Shown here piece by piece: positions 58,127 to 64,000 of a stretch of DNA of 64,000 nt; the first letter of the stretch is position 1, and each line of letters begins with the position of its first letter. The translations under genes and the position numbers were made by a program. Origin of the DNA: Pseudomonas viridiflava. GTDB lineage: Bacteria > Pseudomonadota > Gammaproteobacteria > Pseudomonadales > Pseudomonadaceae. The notes beneath the pieces were generated by a model that searched no databases, was not told the DNA's origin, and saw only the letters and a program-made list of their open reading frames with translations. The stretch lies in NCBI RefSeq assembly GCF_900580865.1, contig NZ_UTBZ01000099.1:313921-377920 (forward strand), read 5' to 3'.

Positions 58127-59809
58127 TCAAATACGGAACTGACCCACAAGTTTGCCCAGCCGCTGCCCAAGCTCCGCCAGACTGCGCGAAGTCTGCGCGC
58201 CCAACTGCGTTTCATCAGCCACGCTGTCCACCGCCACCGCAATCTGGTGCACGCTGCGGTTGATCTCTTCCGCCACCGCCGTCTGCTCTTCCGCCGCACT
58301 GGCAATCTGCGCGTTCATCGAGTTGATCGTCGCGATCAGCTCGGCCATGGCATCCAGCGAAGCCCCGGCCTGATTGGCCTGTTGCGAAGTACCGTCACCC
58401 GCCTCACTGGAACGGCGCATCGCCTCAACCGCCGACTGCGTACCGGCCTGCAAGCGATCGATCATGCCCTGAATTTCCTGGGTGCTGATCTGCGTGCGAC
58501 TGGCCAACGCCCGCACCTCATCCGCCACCACGGCAAAGCCGCGCCCGGCCTCACCGGCGCGCGCCGCTTCAATCGCCGCGTTCAGTGCCAGCAGGTTGGT
58601 CTGCTCGGCAATCGAACGAATCACCCCGAGCACACCAACAATCGAGGTCACGTCTTGCTGCAGACTGTCCAGCGACACACCGCTGCTGCGGATGTCATCG
58701 ACCAGCGCATGAATCTGTTTGATGCTGCCGGCCACCACACGCTTGGCGCTCTGGCCTTCTTCGTCGGTCTGCTGCGCGGCGACGGCGGCGTTCTGGGCGC
58801 TCTTCGCAACTTCCTGCGCGGCCGCGGACATCTCGTTGATGGCGGTGGCGACCTGATCAGTTTCGTGGCGCTGACGCTCCATCGCCTGATCCGAACGCTG
58901 GGCCTGATCGGACACCTGCGTCACCAGCCCGGTCAGTTGCGTGGTCATCTCGGTGATCTGCCGCACCAGACCATGGATCTTGTCGACGAAGCGGTTGAAC
59001 GAGCCGGCCAGTTCGCCGAGTTCGTCCTGACTGGTGATGTTCAGGCGGCGCGTGAGGTCGCCCTCGCCCGCTGCGATGTCGTCGAGATTGGCTTTCATCA
59101 GGGTCAACGGACGCAGAATGGTGTTGGCCAGCAGCATCCCCGCCGCCGCGATCACCAGCAACACCACCACCGCCACACCGACGATGCTCAGCACCACGCC
59201 TTGCATGCGTTCCTGCACCTGCGCTTCGACCAACGCTACTTGCGCTTCGATGCCGTCGAGGTTGACCGACGTACCCACGGCCATGTCCCACTTCGCCAGA
59301 TATTCGGTGTAACCGAGTTTCGGCACCAGCACCTTGGCATTACCCGGCAACGGCGAGCTGTACTGCAGATAATGCGTGCCGTCCTTCGCCACTTTCACCA
59401 GGCCGAGATTGACGTAAACGCCATTCGGGTCGCGGTTGTCCTTGAAGCTTTTGCCCACGCCTTCAGGATCGTTGGCCTTGAACAGGCGCACGGTCTCGGA
59501 GTCGTAGCCGAAGAAGTAGCCGTCCTTGCCGTAGCGAATGCCCGAAAGCAACTTGATCGCCTGTGCGCGTGCTTCGTTGTCACCCGGCGCGGCCGCGTCG
59601 TACAGCGGTTTGATCGTGGTCATGGCCACGGCGACGTAACTTTGCAGGGTGGCTTTGGCGTCGCCGAGCAGGCGTTCGCGGGTCTGTTCGACCTCTTTGT
59701 GCGCCTGTTCCTGGAGGATGAACAGCGTGGTCAGGCTGATGACCAGCGCAAAGAGCAACACCGGGAGAACGGCGAGGGACAGGACTTTAGCCTTGAGGCT
59801 CAGGCGCAT
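58127..59809 (-). CDS. Methyl-accepting chemotaxis protein, sCache_2 type
   Basis: Transmembrane chemoreceptor of 560 residues. The first membrane segment is at about 9-32. The periplasmic single-Cache domain contains the DGYFFGYD signature (96-103). The second membrane segment is at about 205-230, followed by a HAMP domain (LRPLTLMKANLDDIAAGEGDLTRRL) and the cytoplasmic signalling tip (SIAEQTNLLALNAAIEAARAGEAGRGFAVVADEVR). There is no C-terminal CheR-tethering pentapeptide. sCache_2 receptors often sense short organic acids; the ligand here is unknown. It is downstream of the antiporter gene on the same strand, separated by a REP pair. Confidence 0.93.
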   Translation of the reverse strand: MRLSLKAKVLSLAVLPVLLFALVISLTTLFILQEQAHKEVEQTRERLLGDAKATLQSYVAVAMTTIKPLYDAAAPGDNEARAQAIKLLSGIRYGKDGYFFGYDSETVRLFKANDPEGVGKSFKDNRDPNGVYVNLGLVKVAKDGTHYLQYSSPLPGNAKVLVPKLGYTEYLAKWDMAVGTSVNLDGIEAQVALVEAQVQERMQGVVLSIVGVAVVVLLVIAAAGMLLANTILRPLTLMKANLDDIAAGEGDLTRRLNITSQDELGELAGSFNRFVDKIHGLVRQITEMTTQLTGLVTQVSDQAQRSDQAMERQRHETDQVATAINEMSAAAQEVAKSAQNAAVAAQQTDEEGQSAKRVVAGSIKQIHALVDDIRSSGVSLDSLQQDVTSIVGVLGVIRSIAEQTNLLALNAAIEAARAGEAGRGFAVVADEVRALASRTQISTQEIQGMIDRLQAGTQSAVEAMRRSSEAGDGTSQQANQAGASLDAMAELIATINSMNAQIASAAEEQTAVAEEINRSVHQIAVAVDSVADETQLGAQTSRSLAELGQRLGKLVGQFRI

Positions 59810-59900
59810 TGTGGGAGCTCACTCTTTTGGTTTTATTGGCGTGGTTAAAGGCTTTAACGGCACGCGCAAGCAAAAGTTGAGTCAGGGATTTCCCCAATCC

Positions 59901-59993
59901 CCTGTGGGAGCGAGCTTGCTCGCGAAGGCGTCGTGTCAGTCAACCCTTAAGTCACTGATACACCGCTTTCGCGAGCAAGCTCGCTCCCACAGG
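59901..59993. repeat. REPIN-like palindrome pair F
   Basis: Inverted GGGAGCGAGCTTGCTCGCGA units around about 43 bases, between the antiporter stop and the chemoreceptor start on the minus strand. Confidence 0.88.
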
Positions 59994-60006
59994 AGATCGG
60001 TGGGGT

Positions 60007-61323
60007 TCAGAGAACCATCGCGGCCACCCAGCCGAACGCCAGCAACGGCAGGTTGTAGTGCAGGAACGTCGGCACCACGGTGTCCCAGATATGGTGATGC
60101 TGGCCGTCGATGTTCAGGCCGGAGGTCGGCCCGAGGGTCGAATCCGAGGCTGGCGAACCGGCGTCGCCCAACGCACCGGCGGTGCCGACGATGCACACGA
60201 TAGCGATCGGGCTAAAGCCCAGTTGCACGCACAGCGGCACGAAAATCACCGCCAGAATCGGTACGGTCGAGAAGGATGAGCCAATGCCCATGGTCACCAG
60301 CAGCCCCACCAGCAACATCATCAAGGCGCCGATGCCCTTGCTGTGATCGATCCACGCCGCCGACGTTTGCACCAGCGTCTGCACCTCCCCAGTGGCCTTG
60401 ATCACTTCGCCAAAACCGGAGGAGGCAATCATGATGAAGCCGATCATCGCCATCATCTTCATGCCTTCGGTGAACAGATCATCGGTCTCGCGCCACTTGA
60501 CGATGCCGGACGCCGAGAAGATCAGAAACCCGACCAGCGCCCCGATAATCATCGAGTCCAGAAGCAACTGCACAATGAACGCGGCGGCAATCGCTACCCC
60601 GGCAATCGCCAGGCTCAGCGGGTTGTACTGCACCGCCACCTGTTCGACTTGCTCGATCTTCGCCAGGTCATAAACGCGCTTTTTGCGGTAGCTGATAAAG
60701 GCAATGCCCAGCCCCACCAGCATGCCCAGCGCCGGAATGCCCATGGCGTGGGTGACGTTGATGCCACTGATGTCGACGCCACTGCGGGCAACATTTGCCA
60801 ACAGAATTTCATTGAGAAAAATGTTGCCGAAGCCTACCGGCAGGAACATGTACGGGGTGATCAGACCGAAGGTCATGACGCAGGCGATCAGGCGGCGGTC
60901 GAGTTGCAACTTGGTCAGTACATAGAGAAGTGGCGGCACCAGCAGCGGAATGAACGCGATGTGGATCGGCAGGATGTTCTGCGAGGCAATCGCAACCACC
61001 CACAACAGGCCGATCAGCAGCCATTTGACGCTGCCACCGCCGGTTGCGTGTTGACGATCAACCATCGCCAGCGCCTTGTCGGCCAGCGCGTGGGCCAGGC
61101 CCGACTTGGCAATCGCCACGGCGAAAGCGCCGAGCAACGCGTAGGACAACGCCACCGTGGCGCCGCCGCCCAGGCCGCTGTTGAACGCCTTGAGCGTGGC
61201 ATCGATGCCCAGGCCACCGGTCAGACCGCCGACCAGTGCGCCGACGATCAGCGCGATCACCACGTGCACGCGGGACAGGCTGAGAATCAGCATGACGCCG
61301 ACTGCCGCTATGACTGCATTCAT
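60007..61323 (-). CDS. NhaC-type Na+/H+ antiporter family transporter
   Basis: Inner-membrane transporter of 438 residues with eleven or twelve hydrophobic segments. The sequence resembles the NhaC/Na+:H+ antiporter family proteins of pseudomonads (SQNILPIHIAFIPLLVPPLL, GIGSSFSTVPILAVIFVPLC, GDAGSPASDSTLGPTSGLNIDGQHHHIWDTVVPTF). Members exchange sodium for protons, sometimes coupled to an amino acid or organic acid. The start codon is divergent from the TlpQ-like chemoreceptor, with a 33-bp-type hairpin between them. Confidence 0.87.
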   Translation of the reverse strand: MNAVIAAVGVMLILSLSRVHVVIALIVGALVGGLTGGLGIDATLKAFNSGLGGGATVALSYALLGAFAVAIAKSGLAHALADKALAMVDRQHATGGGSVKWLLIGLLWVVAIASQNILPIHIAFIPLLVPPLLYVLTKLQLDRRLIACVMTFGLITPYMFLPVGFGNIFLNEILLANVARSGVDISGINVTHAMGIPALGMLVGLGIAFISYRKKRVYDLAKIEQVEQVAVQYNPLSLAIAGVAIAAAFIVQLLLDSMIIGALVGFLIFSASGIVKWRETDDLFTEGMKMMAMIGFIMIASSGFGEVIKATGEVQTLVQTSAAWIDHSKGIGALMMLLVGLLVTMGIGSSFSTVPILAVIFVPLCVQLGFSPIAIVCIVGTAGALGDAGSPASDSTLGPTSGLNIDGQHHHIWDTVVPTFLHYNLPLLAFGWVAAMVL

Positions 61324-61501
61324 TTCACTACCTCAAAAAACACTGCGGTGGAAAACACACCGCCAGACAGGATGAGTCCGCACAGGTTGACCGGCGGATT
61401 TGCAAAGAGGGTCTTATTAGAAGGGCGCGCACTGTGCCGCAGAGTGGCGGTGGTGTCAAAGCGAGCGAGCGAATCACGACGCAGCACCCGATGAAGAGCC
61501 G

Positions 61502-61580
61502 TGTAGGAGCTGCCGAAGGCTGCGATCTTTTGACTTTGTTTTTTCGCATCGAAAGATCGCAGCCTTCGGCAGCTCCTACA
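61502..61580. repeat. 33-bp hairpin element, copy 3
   Basis: Arms TGTAGGAGCTGCCGAAGG... (61502-61532) and its complement (61551-61580) with an 18-base loop, in the 410-base divergent space between antiporter and chemoreceptor genes. The rest of that space shows no gene and must carry both promoters. Confidence 0.88.
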
Positions 61581-61733
61581 GGGGTTAGATCCCCCGCCAC
61601 AGAATCAGCCTCATCAACGGGTCGCAGCCATAACCTGCGGCAATTGGTCATATTGTGTTTCAAGGATAAAGAAAGCCGATTTGCGGCCGTTACAGTGCAA
61701 AGTCTCAGATATTTATCGAATAAGGACGTTTCC

Positions 61734-63881
61734 ATGTCGCTCAGACAACTTTCCATCCAATGGAAAATCACCCTGCTCGCCGGCCTGTGCCTGGCTGGTA
61801 TCGTGACCCTGTTGGTGGGTCTTTCGCTGTATCGCATGGAGCACAGTTCTGCGCTGGTGAAAGCTTCGAGCATGGAAATGCTCACCGAATCGGCGCAGGC
61901 GCGCATCGAGTCGCAAGGTGAAGTGCAAGCCGCCGGCATTCGCCAGCAGTTCATGGACGCCTATCAGTACGGCCACGGTTTCTCGCGCCAGGTTTTGTTC
62001 CTGCGCGAACAGGCCGAGAAGCGTTTTCTCGATGCTTTCGATCTGCGCGAAGACATGACCCGGCAGGTCAAATCGGCGCTGCAAGCCAACCCGGACCTGC
62101 TCGGCCTGTCGTTGGTGTTCGAAGCCAATGCACTGGACGGCAAGGACGAATTGTTTGCCGGCCAGGCGGAACTGGGCAGCAACGACAAGGGCCGTTTCGC
62201 CCTGTACTGGTCGCAGCCAACTCCGGGCAAAGTCACCTCGATGGCCCTGCCGGAAAGCGACATGGCCGACACCAGCACCGGCCCCAGCGGTCAGGCGGCC
62301 AATGCCTGGTTCACTTGCCCGCGCGCGACCCTCAAACCGTGCGTGATCGAACCGTACTTCTATGTGATCGACGGGCAGAAAGTGCTGATGACCAGCATCG
62401 TCTTCCCGCTGATGGTCAACGGCAAAGTCATCGCCTCGCTGTCGGTCGACATCAACCTCAACAGCCTGCAAGCGATCAGCCAGGGCGCGAGCAAAAAGCT
62501 CTATGACGGCCAGACCGCCGTGAGCATCATCAGCCCCGCCGGCCTGCTCGCCGGTTACAGCCCGGATGCCGGCAAACTCAGCCAGCGTCTGGATGCCGTC
62601 GACAAGGTCAGCGGCGCCGAACTGCTGAGCAAACTCGCCTCCACCAGCAGCGTGAGCAGCCTGCACAGCAACGGCCAGTTGAAAGTGCTGTCGCCGTTCC
62701 CGCCGATTCCCGGCGGCCCGTCGTGGGGCGTGTTGCTTGATGTGCCGGAGAAAGTTCTGGTCAGCCGCGCCGAGGCGCTGAAACAACAACTGGATGCCAG
62801 CAATAACTCGGGCACTTTGATCGAACTGAGCCTAGGCGTGCTGGCCGCGCTAATCGGCTTGCTGCTGGTGTGGCTGATGGCGCGCAGCGTGACCAGACCG
62901 ATCCTCGGTGTGGCGCAAATGCTCGAAGACATTGCCAGCGGCGAAGGCGATCTGACCCGTCGTCTGGCCTACGACAAGCAGGACGAACTGGGTCAGTTGG
63001 CCGGTTGGTTCAACAAGTTCCTCGATAAGTTGCAGCCGATCATCGCCGAAGTGAAACGCTCGGTGCAGGACGCGCGCAACACCGCCGATCAGTCCTCGGC
63101 CATCGCCACCCAGACCAGCGCTGGCATGGAACAGCAATACCGTCAGGTCGATCAGGTCGCCACTGCCTCCCACGAAATGAGCGCCACCGCGCAAGATGTC
63201 GCCCGCAGCGCCGCGCAGGCTGCCGAAGCCGCCAAGGATGCCGATCGCGCTACCCGTCAGGGCCTGACCGTGATCGACCGCACCACTGCGAGCATCGACA
63301 CCCTCGCCGCCGATATGAGTGCGGCGATGGTCCAAGTTGAAGGACTGGCGGCGAATAGCGAGAAGATCGGCGCGGTGCTGGAAACCATTCGCGCGATTGC
63401 CGAGCAGACCAACCTGCTGGCCCTCAACGCCGCGATCGAAGCAGCGCGTGCCGGTGAGGCCGGACGTGGTTTTGCCGTGGTCGCCGACGAAGTCCGCAAC
63501 CTCGCCCGCCGCACACAGGAGTCGGTGGAAGAAACCCGTCAGGTCATCGAGCAGTTGCAGAGCGGCACACATGATGTGGTCGGTTCGATGGGCAACAGCC
63601 ATCGTCAGGCTCAGGGCAGTGTCGAACAGGTGGGCCAGGCGGTGACGGCGCTGCGCCAGATTGGCGATGCGGTGACGGTGATCAGCGACATGAACCTGCA
63701 GATTGCCAGCGCGGCGGAAGAGCAAAGTGCGGTGGCCGAGGAGATCAACAACAACGTGGCGACGATTCGTGATGTGACGGAGTCGTTGTCCGGGCAGGCG
63801 AATGAGTCGGCGCGGGTGAGTCAGTCGCTCAATAGCCTGGCGAATCAGCAGCAGAGTTTGATGGATCAGTTTCGGGTGTGA
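61734..63881 (+). CDS. Methyl-accepting chemotaxis protein, dCache type (TlpQ/McpU-like)
   Basis: Chemoreceptor of 715 residues. The first membrane segment is at about 12-32. A large periplasmic double-Cache domain (about 35-355) carries the WFTCPRATLKPCVIEPYFYVIDGQKVLMTSIV stretch. The second membrane segment is at about 361-385, then HAMP and the signalling tip. The N-terminus (MSLRQLSIQWKITLLAGLCL), length and domain sequence resemble TlpQ of P. aeruginosa and McpU of P. putida, which sense histamine or polyamines; that ligand is inferred, not shown. The ATG at 61734 has AAGGA upstream; the longer frame to 61434 runs through a hairpin repeat and is rejected. Confidence 0.92.
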   Translation: MSLRQLSIQWKITLLAGLCLAGIVTLLVGLSLYRMEHSSALVKASSMEMLTESAQARIESQGEVQAAGIRQQFMDAYQYGHGFSRQVLFLREQAEKRFLDAFDLREDMTRQVKSALQANPDLLGLSLVFEANALDGKDELFAGQAELGSNDKGRFALYWSQPTPGKVTSMALPESDMADTSTGPSGQAANAWFTCPRATLKPCVIEPYFYVIDGQKVLMTSIVFPLMVNGKVIASLSVDINLNSLQAISQGASKKLYDGQTAVSIISPAGLLAGYSPDAGKLSQRLDAVDKVSGAELLSKLASTSSVSSLHSNGQLKVLSPFPPIPGGPSWGVLLDVPEKVLVSRAEALKQQLDASNNSGTLIELSLGVLAALIGLLLVWLMARSVTRPILGVAQMLEDIASGEGDLTRRLAYDKQDELGQLAGWFNKFLDKLQPIIAEVKRSVQDARNTADQSSAIATQTSAGMEQQYRQVDQVATASHEMSATAQDVARSAAQAAEAAKDADRATRQGLTVIDRTTASIDTLAADMSAAMVQVEGLAANSEKIGAVLETIRAIAEQTNLLALNAAIEAARAGEAGRGFAVVADEVRNLARRTQESVEETRQVIEQLQSGTHDVVGSMGNSHRQAQGSVEQVGQAVTALRQIGDAVTVISDMNLQIASAAEEQSAVAEEINNNVATIRDVTESLSGQANESARVSQSLNSLANQQQSLMDQFRV

Positions 63882-63898
63882 TTCGCAGGTTGCAGTGG

Positions 63899-64000
63899 TC
63901 AACTAATTCCGGACACCTCGATAGGTGGTTTTGACGCCATCGCCCGCTCATAGACGGTCGGTGGCAGATATCCCAGTTTCGAGTGCAGCCGTTCGTTGTT
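63899..64000 (-). CDS. IS3-family transposase OrfB, C-terminal end (cut by window edge)
   Basis: The last 33 codons of a transposase on the minus strand are visible (NNERLHSKLGYLPPTVYERA followed by the stop at 63899). The N-x-x-R-x-H-S-x-L-G-Y sequence is the conserved end of the integrase core in IS3-family OrfB proteins. The element continues beyond the window. Its end near TGGTCAACTAATTCCGGACA (63896-63915) is probably the terminal inverted repeat. It lies 17 bases after the chemoreceptor stop. Confidence 0.85.
   Translation of the reverse strand, partial: NNERLHSKLGYLPPTVYERAMASKPPIEVSGIS

Noticed and set aside
1..64000. Type III or type VI secretion genes to export the toxins
   Set aside because: I looked on both strands for such components and found none in the window.

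Overview
The window looks like a chromosomal segment of a Pseudomonas fluorescens-group bacterium. The coding sequence is GC-rich. The glpD, acidic-amino-acid transporter, two-component system, glpM and metR genes keep a gene order I recognise from Pseudomonas. The intergenic spaces hold pseudomonad REP-type palindromes. No rRNA, tRNA or CRISPR array is visible. I count about 43 genes plus the end of an insertion sequence at the right edge.

Layout. (1) 1-9.3 kb is core metabolism. It holds glpD, then a glutamate/aspartate-type ABC transporter (aatJ, aatQ, aatM, aatP), its sensor kinase and sigma-54 activator (aauS, aauR), and glpM. Two AauR-type boxes and a good -24/-12 promoter precede aatJ. 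(2) 9.4-11.3 kb has a DsbA-like oxidoreductase and a secreted alpha/beta hydrolase. (3) 11.4-17.1 kb is one giant toxin-like gene (1888 codons), followed by metR. (4) 18.3-25.2 kb has small housekeeping or accessory genes: acetyltransferase, LysE exporter, NUDIX, amino-acid/polyamine permease, nitrilase, LuxR regulator and a glutamate-synthase-like protein. (5) 25.1-28.8 kb has a GT39-type membrane glycosyltransferase, a GtrA protein and an amino-acid permease. (6) 29.2-41.5 kb is the most distinctive part. It holds a 1084-residue toxin with a C-terminal YopT-like cysteine-protease triad, an unusually large class A penicillin-binding protein, and a third large toxin with leucine-rich repeats and a NEL-type E3 ligase domain. 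That third gene is broken by a 7-bp tandem duplication. (7) 41.6-47.3 kb is a CS1/alpha-type fimbrial operon with long inverted repeats in its control region. (8) 47.8-54.4 kb has a PadR/ferric-reductase pair resembling E. coli yqjI-yqjH, small membrane and DNA-binding proteins, and an OprB porin with PQQ glucose dehydrogenase. (9) 54.8-64 kb has a DUF6124-type gene behind a strongly structured leader, a dense repeat region, a YdcZ pair with a LysR regulator, two chemoreceptors around a NhaC-like antiporter, and the 3' end of an IS3-family transposase.

The three toxin genes share a plan: a long N-terminal region, a hydrophobic helical segment, a short Gly/Tyr-rich module, then a different C-terminal domain. 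The NEL gene has a hairpin at its ribosome binding site that matches the RsmA/RsmE recognition pattern, which suggests Gac/Rsm control.

At least three non-coding repeat families recur: REPIN-like pairs, a 33-bp perfect hairpin, and a roughly 180-bp element with CCCTCACCC ends. Several copies lie between convergent genes, where they could act as bidirectional terminators. All functional calls come from reading translations and motifs by eye; no database search was run.
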